From positions 62,001 through 126,000 of the forward strand of contig JADJCU010000001.1 in NCBI GenBank assembly GCA_016703065.1: a DNA stretch of 64,000 nucleotides, in the 5' to 3' direction. Made by a program: the position numbers and the translations under genes. Below are positions 55,918-64,000 of this stretch, in pieces. Each line of letters begins with the position of its first letter. Within the stretch, counting starts at the first letter, position 1. The stretch comes from a bacterium (GTDB lineage Bacteria; Electryoneota; RPQS01). The notes below the pieces were generated by a model, which saw nothing but the letters and a program-made list of their open reading frames with translations, had not been told where the DNA came from and searched no databases.

Positions 55918-56886
55918 ATGCGTTACACTCTTTTCTTAACATTTATCTTCGCCTTTGCCCTGCACGCCTTCGCCGAGGTCAAGCGCGAATACAAAACGAC
56001 CTCGACGATACGCCGAATGGGCACGAACGAATCCGTCGGCACGGATTACTACTCCGTCGACAAATACACCGGCGAATCCACCACTAAATGGTCCAGCGGC
56101 TTCATGAAGACCATGACCCGTGGCAAAGATGTCGAAAGCGCGAACATCACGCGGATCGACAGAGACTCCATCTATACCCTTGACCGCAACAAAAAAACTT
56201 ACAGCGCCATGTCGTTTGCCGAGTTTCGCGAGATGCTCAAAAAGGGTATGGCCGATATGGAGAACGCGCAGCCCGAGGAAGACGAACCCGATTCCGTCGC
56301 GGCTGAAGACATGTACGAGTGGACCGTCGAAGACCTCTCTGTTGATGATGTGAAGGAGATTAACGGCTGGCCATGTAAGAATGCCCACATTGTCGCCACC
56401 GGTGTCAACAAGCATGATCCCAACGACAAGGTGATCATTACGCTCAATAATTGGAACAGTGAGGCCGTTCCCGGTGCCGCCGAAATCACGGAATACGCAA
56501 AGAAGTATCTCGCCGCACTCGGTCTTGATCAGCTTGCCATGACCGAAGGTCTCATGACGGTCGCCATGCTCTATGCCGACAAGTTGAATGAAGTGCTCGA
56601 CAAGGCCAAAGATGCCAAAGGAGAGCCGGTGCAGAGCCTCTTGAAGATTGAGCACAACCGCTTGAAAGGCAAGAGCGTCGGCCAAATCGCCAAAGAAGGC
56701 GCCGCCGAGGAAATTGCGGCTAAGGTTCCCTTCGGCCTCGGAAAAAAGAAGAAGAAAGAAGAAGCCAAGCCTGAATACGTTCTGAAAACCGTCTTCAGCT
56801 CCGAGCGTCTGCTGCAAAGCGCGTCCACGGATACTGTTGATCCCGCCAATTTTGAAGTGCCTTCCGATTACAAACTGAAGAAATAA
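55918..56886 (+). CDS. Exported DUF4412-like protein
   Basis: 322 residues from ATG 55918 (signal peptide MRYTLFLTFIFAFALHAFA); an in-frame TTG at 55861 is excluded because the promoter sits there. The outline is that of DUF4412-type envelope proteins: 'DSIYTLDRNKKTYSAM', 'INGWPCKNAHIVAT', and the ending 'FEVPSDYKLKK'. A Lys-rich patch (KKKKKEE) precedes the C-terminus. The function of the family is unknown. The DHH phosphoesterase gene follows after 14 bp in the same operon, though the two proteins act in different compartments. Confidence 0.65.
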   Translation: MRYTLFLTFIFAFALHAFAEVKREYKTTSTIRRMGTNESVGTDYYSVDKYTGESTTKWSSGFMKTMTRGKDVESANITRIDRDSIYTLDRNKKTYSAMSFAEFREMLKKGMADMENAQPEEDEPDSVAAEDMYEWTVEDLSVDDVKEINGWPCKNAHIVATGVNKHDPNDKVIITLNNWNSEAVPGAAEITEYAKKYLAALGLDQLAMTEGLMTVAMLYADKLNEVLDKAKDAKGEPVQSLLKIEHNRLKGKSVGQIAKEGAAEEIAAKVPFGLGKKKKKEEAKPEYVLKTVFSSERLLQSASTDTVDPANFEVPSDYKLKK

Positions 56887-56900
56887 TCTCCTGGCCTGCC

Positions 56901-57884
56901 ATGCCGTCTGAACTCACTTCAATCGTCACACATGATGACTTCGACGGCGTCGCCGGTGCGGCGTTGCTCTCATGGGGCTTCGACATCTCCGATATTCGCT
57001 TCGCCGGTCCGATCACTATTGCCAAGGCTGAAATCCCCGTAACTCTGTCCGACATCGTCTGCGATCTCCCCTATCCGCTCGAGTGCGGCATGTGGTTTGA
57101 TCACCACTCCGGCAATCTCGACGAAGTGAGGCTGCGCAACATCGACCCGGCCACCATACCGGGTCGGTTTGCGGAGGCCCCGTCGTGTGTGCGCGTCATC
57201 TTTGACTACTTCTCCGAGCAAGGCGAACTGCCCGCAGACTTCGCAACTCTCGCGGATGTCTCCGATCTCATCGACAGCTTCGCCTATCCGACTCTTGACG
57301 TGTGGCGCGCCGACACTCCTGCCAATCGCATCGACCGCGCCATCAAATGCTCGTCCCCATCCCGCTTTGAACACGCCGACTTCCTGCGTTCACTCGCTTT
57401 TGATCTGCGCGATCTTAGTCTGGATGAAATCGCCGACTCACCATTGATCCGCCAGCGCGCTCTTGCTTACGCCGAAACCGAGAAACGCATGCTCGAGCAC
57501 ATCCAAAATAACCGTATCCTTTTGCCCGAGGATACTGATCGTGAATTATATGTGGTCGATCTGACCTCCTTCATCCAACCTGTACGGATCGACAAGAAGT
57601 TGATTGGACTCGTAGACCCGCTCGCCAAAGGATACGTCGAACTGAAACCCGTCTTCCGCCAGGGCCGCAAGACCAACAGCATGGCGGTCGGACTGTCGCT
57701 CGCCTTGTCCATGCAGCAGGTGGAACACAAGAAAGACATGGGCGAAATCGTACGACTCTTGAATATCGGCGACGGGCATCGCGGTGCTGCGGCGGGGGTT
57801 TACGAAGCCCGTAGTGCGCTCGACTTCCAAAAGGCCCGGACAGACCTGCCGAAGAAGATTCTTGAACTCTGGAAGACCGTGTAG
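56901..57884 (+). CDS. DHH-family phosphoesterase
   Basis: 327 residues, cytoplasmic. The metal-binding motifs of the DHH superfamily are visible: 'VTHDDFDGVAGAALL' (residues 8-22), 'DLPYP', 'WFDHHSG' and 'ADVSDLIDS', and a DHHA1-like glycine-rich region near the end ('IGDGHRGAAAG'). The superfamily holds exopolyphosphatase, nanoRNase and cyclic dinucleotide phosphodiesterase members; which one applies cannot be told. A terminator follows at 57944. Confidence 0.82.
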   Translation: MPSELTSIVTHDDFDGVAGAALLSWGFDISDIRFAGPITIAKAEIPVTLSDIVCDLPYPLECGMWFDHHSGNLDEVRLRNIDPATIPGRFAEAPSCVRVIFDYFSEQGELPADFATLADVSDLIDSFAYPTLDVWRADTPANRIDRAIKCSSPSRFEHADFLRSLAFDLRDLSLDEIADSPLIRQRALAYAETEKRMLEHIQNNRILLPEDTDRELYVVDLTSFIQPVRIDKKLIGLVDPLAKGYVELKPVFRQGRKTNSMAVGLSLALSMQQVEHKKDMGEIVRLLNIGDGHRGAAAGVYEARSALDFQKARTDLPKKILELWKTV

Positions 57885-57943
57885 TTGCGTTTCAACAGCG
57901 TATAGTTTTCGCCACATCCCGCTAAAAGCAACGTCCAGGCGAG

Positions 57944-57967
57944 AGGCGTGACCGGCGGGTCACGCCT
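57944..57967 (+). terminator. Terminator after the DHH phosphoesterase gene
   Basis: Perfect 10-bp stem AGGCGTGACC / GGTCACGCCT with a GGCG tetraloop, then ATTCTGTCTC. It starts 60 nt after the stop. Confidence 0.8.
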
Positions 57968-58014
57968 ATTCTGTCTCTGACACGTATCTATTATTTTGTT
58001 TTATAACATTTTAC

Positions 58015-58035
58015 AATGACGACACCCCGCAGTAA
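58015..58035 (+). repeat. Leader motif AATGACGA ... CGCAGTAA, copy 2
   Basis: Same two 8-mers as at 27523-27547, here 5 nt apart and upstream of the promoter-like TATATT at 58095. Both copies precede paralogous Cys-rich exported protein genes. Confidence 0.4.
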
Positions 58036-58071
58036 GTAAGTCCAGCTTTTTGAGCAGAACATGCCAAAGTA

Positions 58072-58100
58072 GTGCTTTTTCACTCCCTGTGAAGTATATT
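58072..58100 (+). promoter_or_regulatory. Promoter-like site of the second Cys-rich exported protein gene
   Basis: GTGCTT, 17-bp spacer, TATATT; one base from the TTGCTT/TATATT pair at 51913. Predicts a leader of about 120 nt. Confidence 0.45.
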
Positions 58101-58124
58101 AGGACCAGATATGCCTAATATAGA

Positions 58125-58154
58125 CAGCCGTGAGAAGCGCTATGACCACGGCTG
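58125..58154 (+). other. Hairpin in the leader of the second Cys-rich gene
   Basis: 8-bp stem CAGCCGTG / CACGGCTG with a 14-nt loop followed by ACTGCCTTTTC, resembling a weak terminator. It lies about 70 nt before ATG 58226. Confidence 0.4.
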
Positions 58155-58225
58155 ACTGCCTTTTCCCGGGGTAGAAGACGGTGTCCTCTGGCCCACCAAT
58201 CAACATGCGTGAGGAGAGAAAAAGT

Positions 58226-61225
58226 ATGATCAGAAACAAATGGATGTGGACCGGACTATTGGTTTGCGCTTGTATCGTCGCGGCGATGGCCGTGCGCCCG
58301 CAGACCTCCAAACCTGGCGCGGCTGTTCAAGGACTCGAGGCGGTCTCAGTCGAAATGAGTAAATTCGACGCCGTCTCGACGCCCAATGGCTCAAGCGCTC
58401 CGCGTATCGTTGCCGGCAACTCCAGCCAGCACAAAGTCAGCTTCGGCGCGCCGCGCGCGTTGAATGCGGATGAACGCGCAAGTCTCGAGTCGTCCCGCCC
58501 GGCAGTTACCGAAGCGGACAAGCAGGCTGCACAGGCCGCTCGCCGCATTGAATCGCGCCCCCCGCATATTCCGAGCTTGGACCAAGGCTCCGACAACTGC
58601 ACCGGAGTGCCCGATCTCGGCAGCGCCCTCGGCACTGCGGTAGCTACTGGTACGACGACTGGCTTCACCAACAACCTCGACACGACCGGCTGGAACGGAA
58701 CCACTCCCACCTGCTGGCAAGGCACGGCCTTCCTGCCGTCGACCGTTGGTCCCGATGTCTATTACAAGTGGACCGCTCCCGCTACGGCGACCTTCACGTT
58801 CTCGCTGTGCAACGGGCAAGCTGGCGGCAATGCGTATGACACCGGAATCACCCTCTGGAACTTCACCTGCCCGACCGAACCGACCTATCCCGCCGATTTC
58901 ATCTGCGGTAACGACGACGGCGGCATCTGTGAAGCAAACTTCGGCTCCGAATTGACCTGCTTGCCGCTCACCGCTGGCCAGCAGATTCTGATCGTCATCG
59001 ACGGCTATGACACTGACAACGGCGCTTATGTCCTTGACATCATTCAGTGCCCCGACTGCTTGGCACCGGCGTGCCCGGGTGGTTGGACCGCCGAAAACGA
59101 GCCGGACTGCGGTCAAGATTACGTCGACAACACAAACGGCGCATTCAATGGCCCGGTTGGAACGTGTAACTTCACGAACATTACCTGCGGTGCGACCATT
59201 TGCGCTGAGTCGGGTACGTTCCTGGCTGGCATCGATGAAAACCGCGACACCGACTTCTACCGTCTCGTTCTGACTGACACCACGCGTGTCACGTGGAATG
59301 CGGTCGGCGAATTCGATCTCTCGAGCTTCTTGCTCGTTCCCGGTCCCACTGGCTTCGAGTGCGTTGCCGATAGCGTCGGCGTCCTCGGAGGTCCTTTCAA
59401 CGTCGCCCCGTGCGAGACCCTTTCCGTGTCCGGCTGCCTGCCCCAGGGTGAGTACTGGATCTTTATCGGTCCGCGTAACTTCAACGGCGTTGCCTGCGGT
59501 GCCCGCTACAACTTCTGGGTTGAATGCGACACCTGCACGATCAGCGAGTGTATTGACCACTTTGTGACCGTGGATTGCGTTGGAGGCACGACCTTCAGCG
59601 GAACGACCGTTAATGCCGGCAACGATTGCTGGGTTTCGGGCACATCGCAGAACGATACGCTGAGCACCGACGAAATCTGGGAAGTCACGATTCCGGCCGA
59701 CGGTCTCTATCAATTCTCGCTCTGCACGGGCGCGACCTCGTGGGATTCCTACATCTTCTTGACCACTGGCTGCTGCTCGGGTACCATCCTGAACGACTAC
59801 ACCAACGACGACGACGGTTGCGGTGTCGGCGGCGGTCTCTCCCAAACCGACTGCTTGAACCTCACTGCCGGCGTCTATTATCTAATCGTCGAAGGCTGGC
59901 AAGCCACCGATGCCGGTCCGTATACCGTCACCGTGGAATGCTGCGAGCCGTGTGTGGTTACGTGCGTCGATTCTGAAGCAGAAGTTGACTGCGCCGATGG
60001 TTTCAACGGCACGAACGATGGCTGCAATATGGTTGTGCCTTCATTCGAGAATCTGACCTGCGGCCAGACCGTTTGCGGCAGCACCGGTTACTATCTGCGT
60101 AACGATTCGTCGTTCCGTGATCTCGACTGGTACGTGATTTCGCTCGCTGACACTGAGAGAATAACAGTCACCTCGACCTGCGAAGTGTCCCACACGATTT
60201 TCATCATTGAAGACGGCTGCCCGACCGGCGCAATCTTCAATTCGCGTACTGCCGATCCGTGCAGTGTGAACACCATTAACGCGTGCCTGCCGCCGGCGTC
60301 GTACTACGTCGTCATCGGTGCCGCTTCTGGGCTGGTCACCGCTCCTTGCGGGTCCAATTATCAGATGACGGTCACGTGCGAACCGTGCGTCATTCCTGCT
60401 AACGTTGACTCCTGTCCGGGCAATTCGGTCTTCAGCCAAAACGTGGATCAGCCGACCGCTGTGTGGACTTTCGGTACTTCGGAGTCCGCAACCAATTTCC
60501 GTCGCTTCGAGAACTTCACCCTTGATCCGGGCGAAGTCATCGGCGGCTTCACGATCTGGGGCCTCTCGCTCGCGATGGCGACGAATACCCCCTGCGATGA
60601 AGACCCGATGTCGTTCGAAATCTCCTACTATTCTGACTCGCTGGGCGCTGGCCCCGACATCACCAATGGCTTCCTCTGCCGTGACACGGTGTCCATGAAT
60701 CGCGTGGCCACTGGTGACCTCTACAGCGGTTTCCCGAGCTACATGTGGCAGTACGAGTACCCCGAAGGCGAGTGCTGCTCGCTTGCGACGGGTGTCATGC
60801 AGTGGGTGCAGATCAAGGGTCTCGTTGGAACGCCGACCAACTGCCGCTTCCTCTGGGGCAGCAGCGGTGGCTCTACCGGTGGCTTCTCGATTCTGTACAA
60901 TGCTAACGTGCGCACGACGGCTGCGTTCAACCTTGCGATGTGCTTGCAGGAATGCCCGGTCCCATGCTTCCCGATTACCGACCTCTGCGTCGGCTTGGCT
61001 ACGGGCGTAACGGGTCCTCAGCTGCACTTCACCGCGCCGCAGGCCGCGACCTACCGCATTTACGCCACCACGAATCCCGCCGCGGACGAGAATCCGGACA
61101 ATGGCGCCGACCCGAACTACACGCAGGAAGCTGCTGTATTCTTCGGTGCTGGTGTCCAAGTCTGGACCGCACCGGTTGGTTTCGCGAACTACAAGAAGTA
61201 CGTCGTCGTTGCCGACTGCAACTAA
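58226..61225 (+). CDS. Second large Cys-rich exported protein of PPC-like repeats
   Basis: 999 residues. GAGGAG 9 nt upstream fixes ATG 58226 rather than the GTG at 58181. Signal peptide or anchor (MIRNKWMWTGLLVCACIVAAMAV), a linker (about 30-125), then about six PPC-like modules with paired Cys: 'DVYYKWTAPATATFTFSLCNGQ', 'CGNDDGGICEANF', 'QILIVIDGYDTDNGAYVLDI', 'DFYRLVLTDTTRVTWN', 'YQFSLCTGATSWDSYIFLTTGCC'. It ends in an fn3-like module ('ATYRIYATTNPAAD' ... 'KKYVVVADCN'). Codon choice is markedly even and C-ending compared with neighbours, as in highly expressed genes. Paralogue of 27604-30807. Probably an abundant surface or extracellular structural protein; no enzyme motif seen. Confidence 0.8.
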   Translation: MIRNKWMWTGLLVCACIVAAMAVRPQTSKPGAAVQGLEAVSVEMSKFDAVSTPNGSSAPRIVAGNSSQHKVSFGAPRALNADERASLESSRPAVTEADKQAAQAARRIESRPPHIPSLDQGSDNCTGVPDLGSALGTAVATGTTTGFTNNLDTTGWNGTTPTCWQGTAFLPSTVGPDVYYKWTAPATATFTFSLCNGQAGGNAYDTGITLWNFTCPTEPTYPADFICGNDDGGICEANFGSELTCLPLTAGQQILIVIDGYDTDNGAYVLDIIQCPDCLAPACPGGWTAENEPDCGQDYVDNTNGAFNGPVGTCNFTNITCGATICAESGTFLAGIDENRDTDFYRLVLTDTTRVTWNAVGEFDLSSFLLVPGPTGFECVADSVGVLGGPFNVAPCETLSVSGCLPQGEYWIFIGPRNFNGVACGARYNFWVECDTCTISECIDHFVTVDCVGGTTFSGTTVNAGNDCWVSGTSQNDTLSTDEIWEVTIPADGLYQFSLCTGATSWDSYIFLTTGCCSGTILNDYTNDDDGCGVGGGLSQTDCLNLTAGVYYLIVEGWQATDAGPYTVTVECCEPCVVTCVDSEAEVDCADGFNGTNDGCNMVVPSFENLTCGQTVCGSTGYYLRNDSSFRDLDWYVISLADTERITVTSTCEVSHTIFIIEDGCPTGAIFNSRTADPCSVNTINACLPPASYYVVIGAASGLVTAPCGSNYQMTVTCEPCVIPANVDSCPGNSVFSQNVDQPTAVWTFGTSESATNFRRFENFTLDPGEVIGGFTIWGLSLAMATNTPCDEDPMSFEISYYSDSLGAGPDITNGFLCRDTVSMNRVATGDLYSGFPSYMWQYEYPEGECCSLATGVMQWVQIKGLVGTPTNCRFLWGSSGGSTGGFSILYNANVRTTAAFNLAMCLQECPVPCFPITDLCVGLATGVTGPQLHFTAPQAATYRIYATTNPAADENPDNGADPNYTQEAAVFFGAGVQVWTAPVGFANYKKYVVVADCN

Positions 61226-61246
61226 ACGCACAACTTGATCGAAAAG

Positions 61247-61279
61247 AAACGGGGCGCTCCGCAAGGGGCGCCCCGTTTT
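61247..61279. terminator. Rho-independent terminator after the second Cys-rich gene
   Basis: 11-bp stem AAACGGGGCGC / GCGCCCCGTTT with a 10-nt loop, ending in TTTT. It may also serve the convergent glycosyltransferase gene. Confidence 0.88.
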
Positions 61280-61342
61280 GTCTGTCATATTGTGTTCGTT
61301 GCCGGACTTAGTTCGCTACCGGGATGTGCCGTCTAATTGCCG

Positions 61343-62425
61343 TCACGCGCGTGTAATCGCGTCAAAGCTGTGTTCACGCACAATCAACGCTCGACCCGCA
61401 TCGGCAAGCCGCGCCCTCCGGGGGTCATCCTGCAATAACGCGACAATCGCCTCAACGTAGGCAGCCGCACTATCCCCGTCCTTCACCAACACACCCGTCT
61501 CTTCGCGCACGACCTCCGCCATGTCTCCCGCATCTCCGGTTACTGGAACCGCGCCTGCGGCCATCGCTTCCATCGTTGCGCAGGACAACCCTTCGGAAAG
61601 TGAGTTCAACAAATACACCTTTGCTCGGCAATCGTAACTCAGCACGTCATCCGTGTGCCCCACCAGTTTGAGCGCAGCACCGACCGGAGAGGCCGCCACG
61701 AGCGCCTGCACATCTGCGCGCAGATGACCATCGCCAATCCAAACAAATTTGGCATCAGGCCGCCGCGCCAACACACCTTCGAGGATCCTCACGGTCAACT
61801 CGGGCCGCTTGCGTTTCTGCAGATTGGAAATGACCAGCACGTCGATATCCCGCTCGCGCCCGTCGCTCTTGTACAACGCCGGATCCACTGCACTGTGAAT
61901 ATTCACGATCCGATCTTCCGCGACACCCATACTGCGCAAGAAATCCCGGGCTCGGCGGCCCGGCACAAATAACCGGTCGCAATACTCAAATGCGATCTTT
62001 CGCACCCGCCTTTCCAGCCATTGCGGATTACTCAGCCGACGCACCAGCCGATTGACCATCACGTCAGGGCGACGCGCAAAATCAAGATCAAGCTGTCCCG
62101 CGATCAGGTGCATGTCGAGCTTTTTTCCAAAGCAACGCGCTGGCCAATACGCCAACAACAAATGCGGCACGGCATTGTATACCATCACCCGCTCAATGCG
62201 CTTCCGTGAAATCTCCCGCCACAGCACCAACTCGCGCGAAATCAACCGCCCTGTTATCCGGTGCAGCCAGCGCGGCGGGACCACCCAGCGCACGCGTTCC
62301 ATCGGCGGACCGGCACGATCCGATACAAAAGTAATTTCGAGGTCAGGCAGCGCTCGAAGTAGCGGCGGCAGCTTGGCCTGCAACAAGTTGTTGTTCAGCG
62401 TCGTTGTGATCAGCCAGTGCCGCAC
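61343..62425 (-). CDS. GT4-type glycosyltransferase
   Basis: 360 residues from a GTG start (RHWLITTTLNNN follows). GT-B fold: an N-terminal acceptor domain ('HLIAGQLDLDFARRPD'), a linker with 'RLFVPGRRARDFLRSMGVAEDRIVNIHSAVDP' and a C-terminal donor domain ('DIDVLVISNLQKRKRPELTVRIL', 'KLVGHTDDV', 'NSLSEGLSCATMEAMAAGAVPVTGDAGDM'). The E..E of the donor site is in 'SEGLSCATMEAMA'. It follows the LRR lipoprotein gene by 14 bp in the same operon. Donor and acceptor are unknown; envelope polysaccharide or glycoprotein synthesis is likely. Confidence 0.88.
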   Translation of the reverse strand: MRHWLITTTLNNNLLQAKLPPLLRALPDLEITFVSDRAGPPMERVRWVVPPRWLHRITGRLISRELVLWREISRKRIERVMVYNAVPHLLLAYWPARCFGKKLDMHLIAGQLDLDFARRPDVMVNRLVRRLSNPQWLERRVRKIAFEYCDRLFVPGRRARDFLRSMGVAEDRIVNIHSAVDPALYKSDGRERDIDVLVISNLQKRKRPELTVRILEGVLARRPDAKFVWIGDGHLRADVQALVAASPVGAALKLVGHTDDVLSYDCRAKVYLLNSLSEGLSCATMEAMAAGAVPVTGDAGDMAEVVREETGVLVKDGDSAAAYVEAIVALLQDDPRRARLADAGRALIVREHSFDAITRA

Positions 62426-62439
62426 GGATTGACTCGCCG

Positions 62440-63591
62440 CTATTGATAGAACACTAAGACCCCACGCGCCTCAAGCTGCGGAATCCAATAGAACCGCGAA
62501 CTGTCCGAGAGCGGATTGTCATAGACGTACACGCGATCGCCTGACTGCAAACCACTGTTCTCTTCCAAGGGCCGCAAGTCCTGAATGTCGTTGTTCGACA
62601 ACACAACATATTCCAACATCTGCATCTGCGTGAGCGCCGTGATCGAACGAATCTGGTTGCCGCTGATTTCAAAGTCGTTCACCTGCTCAAGTCCGGAGAG
62701 ATACGAGATGTCGACCAAATCGTTGTCGTGCAGATACAGCGTATACAGATTGGACATGTTTCGCAGCGGCTCCACGCTCGTGAGCTCGTTGTTCGTCAGT
62801 ATTAGGATCTCCATGTCCGTCAACTGGCGAAGCGGCTCAACGTCGCGAATCCCACAGCCCTCCGCGCGCAGCGCCGACAACGAGCGCACCGATGACAAGG
62901 AACCAAGGTCGCCGATCCCGGTGAACGAAATGTCCAGCGATTTCAAGTTCGTCACTGCCAGGATCGGACTGAGATCATTTACAGGATTCGATTGAATGTC
63001 GAGCTCTCGCAGCTGCCGCAAATCCGACAAGAATGACAAACTTGTGAACGAATTACCGCCAATCCACAGCGTCCGCAGTTCCGGACATGAGCGAAGCGCC
63101 TCAACGTCATTGATTCCGTTGGAGGCACACGAGAGATGCCGCAATTGCGTGTGATTCACCAACGGTGACAGACTCGGCGCGTGATTCCCCGAGTACGAAA
63201 GGTACACAAGATTGGTCAGAGGCGAAAGCGCCTCGATACTATCTACCAGATTATAGTCGAGGATCAGAGTGTCAAGCTCATACAGCCCGGCCAGCGGCGC
63301 AATATCCGCCACCATATTGACGCGCAGGTTAAGATAATTCAGGGATCGCATGCTCTCCACGCCTGACAGGTCGCGGATCCCAAATTCCGCCGCAGGCAGG
63401 CGCCGCAACCCTTGCAGTTCGCTAAGCGTAATGTCTCCAGTCGGCCTAAGCAACGCCGCTCGCACTGCGTTTTCCAGCGCTGTGTCCGCAAATGCGACCA
63501 CCTGAAGGTCCGCACTATTTTCAGCCTTATCGCGCTCGCAGCCAAGCACAGTCACCAAGAGCGCCGCCAATATCAAGGTCTTCGCAAACAT
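62440..63591 (-). CDS. Leucine-rich-repeat lipoprotein (internalin-like)
   Basis: 383 residues. ATG 63591 follows a strong GAGGAGGAG ribosome site; the open frame upstream to 63648 overlaps the promoter. Lipoprotein signal with lipobox 'VLGC'. Residues about 60-365 form about 13 leucine-rich repeats of 21-23 residues, of the bacterial SDS22/internalin kind ('LRELDIQSNPVNDLSPIL', 'LYTLYLHDNDLVDISYLSGL', 'LEYVVLSNNDIQDLRPL'). Such lipoproteins are envelope-attached binding proteins; no ligand can be inferred. Confidence 0.88.
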   Translation of the reverse strand: MFAKTLILAALLVTVLGCERDKAENSADLQVVAFADTALENAVRAALLRPTGDITLSELQGLRRLPAAEFGIRDLSGVESMRSLNYLNLRVNMVADIAPLAGLYELDTLILDYNLVDSIEALSPLTNLVYLSYSGNHAPSLSPLVNHTQLRHLSCASNGINDVEALRSCPELRTLWIGGNSFTSLSFLSDLRQLRELDIQSNPVNDLSPILAVTNLKSLDISFTGIGDLGSLSSVRSLSALRAEGCGIRDVEPLRQLTDMEILILTNNELTSVEPLRNMSNLYTLYLHDNDLVDISYLSGLEQVNDFEISGNQIRSITALTQMQMLEYVVLSNNDIQDLRPLEENSGLQSGDRVYVYDNPLSDSSRFYWIPQLEARGVLVFYQ

Positions 63592-63619
63592 AAGCTCCTC
63601 CTCGCGGCTTGATGGACTT

Positions 63620-63648
63620 AATGTACGACTCGACCAAACCAAAGTCAA
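63620..63648 (-). promoter_or_regulatory. Sigma70-like promoter for the LRR lipoprotein/GT operon
   Basis: On the minus strand TTGACT (63648-63643), 17-bp spacer, TACATT (63625-63620), 29 bp before ATG 63591. It abuts the terminator of the gene before it. Confidence 0.7.
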
Positions 63649-63649
63649 A

Positions 63650-63678
63650 GCCCCCGGCGGGGAGCAACCGCCGGGGGC
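63650..63678 (-). terminator. Terminator after the right-edge gene
   Basis: 11-bp perfect stem GCCCCCGGCGG / CCGCCGGGGGC with a 7-nt loop; on the minus strand TTTGACTTT follows. It begins 27 nt after the stop at 63705. Confidence 0.85.
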
Positions 63679-63704
63679 CTGTCCTTCAGGGAGATCGGGT
63701 TCCC

Positions 63705-64000
63705 CTACTTGAGAAGCATCATCTTCCGCATATCCGTAAACTGCGGCGTCTCAAGACGGTAGAAGTACATACCGCTTGGCAGGCCGGTCGCGTCAAAATC
63801 GACCGTGTAGTGGCCCGCACTCTGAGCGCCGTTTACCAGACTCGCCACTTCGCGGCCCAACAGGTTGAATACCTTCAGGCTGACGTTGGCGGCTTCCGCA
63901 AGATCATACGTGATCTGCGTCGTCGGGTTGAACGGGTTCGGGTAGTTCTGGTACAACGCGAACTTCGAGACCACCGCGTTCGACGGTTCGACTTCGCTCG
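63705..64000 (-). CDS. C-terminal end of an exported protein with sorting domain (truncated by right edge)
   Basis: The frame is open to the edge; about 97 residues are visible and the start lies outside. It is almost entirely a type IX-like type A sorting domain: 'SKFALYQNYPNPFNPTTQITYDL', 'KVFNLLGREVASLV', 'GHYTVDFDATGLPSGMYFYRL', and the terminal 'MRKMMLLK'. The identity of the passenger cannot be told. Confidence 0.85.
   Translation of the reverse strand, partial: SEVEPSNAVVSKFALYQNYPNPFNPTTQITYDLAEAANVSLKVFNLLGREVASLVNGAQSAGHYTVDFDATGLPSGMYFYRLETPQFTDMRKMMLLK

Noticed and set aside
58391..61288. Two long minus-strand open frames (484 and 415 residues)
   Set aside because: Antisense to the second Cys-rich gene. 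They follow from its regular codon use; composition is unlike a real protein and there is no ribosome site.
1..64000. tRNA, rRNA, CRISPR arrays, transposases, phage genes
   Set aside because: Intergenic regions were read for T-loop motifs, regularly spaced repeats and transposase-like frames; none were found.

Overview
The window (about 55% G+C by eye) looks like chromosome from an uncultured or little-studied bacterium of the FCB group, outside Bacteroidota proper. Pointing that way are many large exported multi-domain proteins, several ending in the 'YPNPFNP' type C-terminal sorting domain, TonB-dependent receptors, a C25 (gingipain-like) peptidase, DUF4412-like and EttA proteins. Unlike classical Bacteroidota, the recognisable promoters are sigma70-like (TTGACA-like box, 17 bp, TATATT-like box) and several starts carry Shine-Dalgarno sequences. 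No rRNA, tRNA, CRISPR or insertion sequence was seen. A phylum name cannot be given from this sequence alone.

Layout. 1-3.9 kb: exported propeller/sorting-domain protein and an EF-hand-rich lipoprotein. 4.3-8.7 kb: peptide uptake and digestion set (POT transporter, secreted C1-type aminopeptidase, second MFS/POT transporter). 8.7-10.4 kb: acyl-CoA ligase. 10.4-14.9 kb: mutagenic translesion cassette imuB, a small DUF6504-like gene and dnaE2. 15-21.4 kb (minus): three-gene exported operon (PQQ-type propeller, alpha-helical protein, GH5-like hydrolase). 21.6-25.3 kb (minus): very large exported propeller/fn3 protein. 25.6-27.2 kb: proline-catabolic P5C dehydrogenase. 27.4-30.8 kb and 58.1-61.2 kb: two large Cys-rich exported paralogues with structured leaders. 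31-32.6 kb: polytopic glycosyltransferase-like protein. 32.6-42.0 kb (minus): two TonB receptor plus YfiR-like pairs leading into a CHASE8-like histidine kinase, a receiver protein and a hybrid kinase. 42.4-44.3 kb: OPT oligopeptide transporter. 44.4-48.1 kb (minus): membrane spermidine synthase-like/TPR protein. 48.3-51.9 kb: transglutaminase, PAS protein, EttA. 52.1-55.8 kb: C25 peptidase. 55.9-57.9 kb: DUF4412-like protein and DHH phosphoesterase. 61.3-63.6 kb (minus): LRR lipoprotein and glycosyltransferase. A sorting-domain protein runs off the right edge.

The genes suggest an organism that degrades extracellular protein and polysaccharide (C25 peptidase, GH5-like enzyme), imports oligopeptides (OPT, two POT/MFS, TonB receptors), digests them in the envelope (C1 peptidase) and oxidises amino acids (P5C dehydrogenase).

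Six otherwise good genes are split by what looks like a single-base indel, some in homopolymer runs. In each case correcting it restores a full-length family member. This is more likely sequencing or assembly error than six independent pseudogenes, and each break is noted at its gene.
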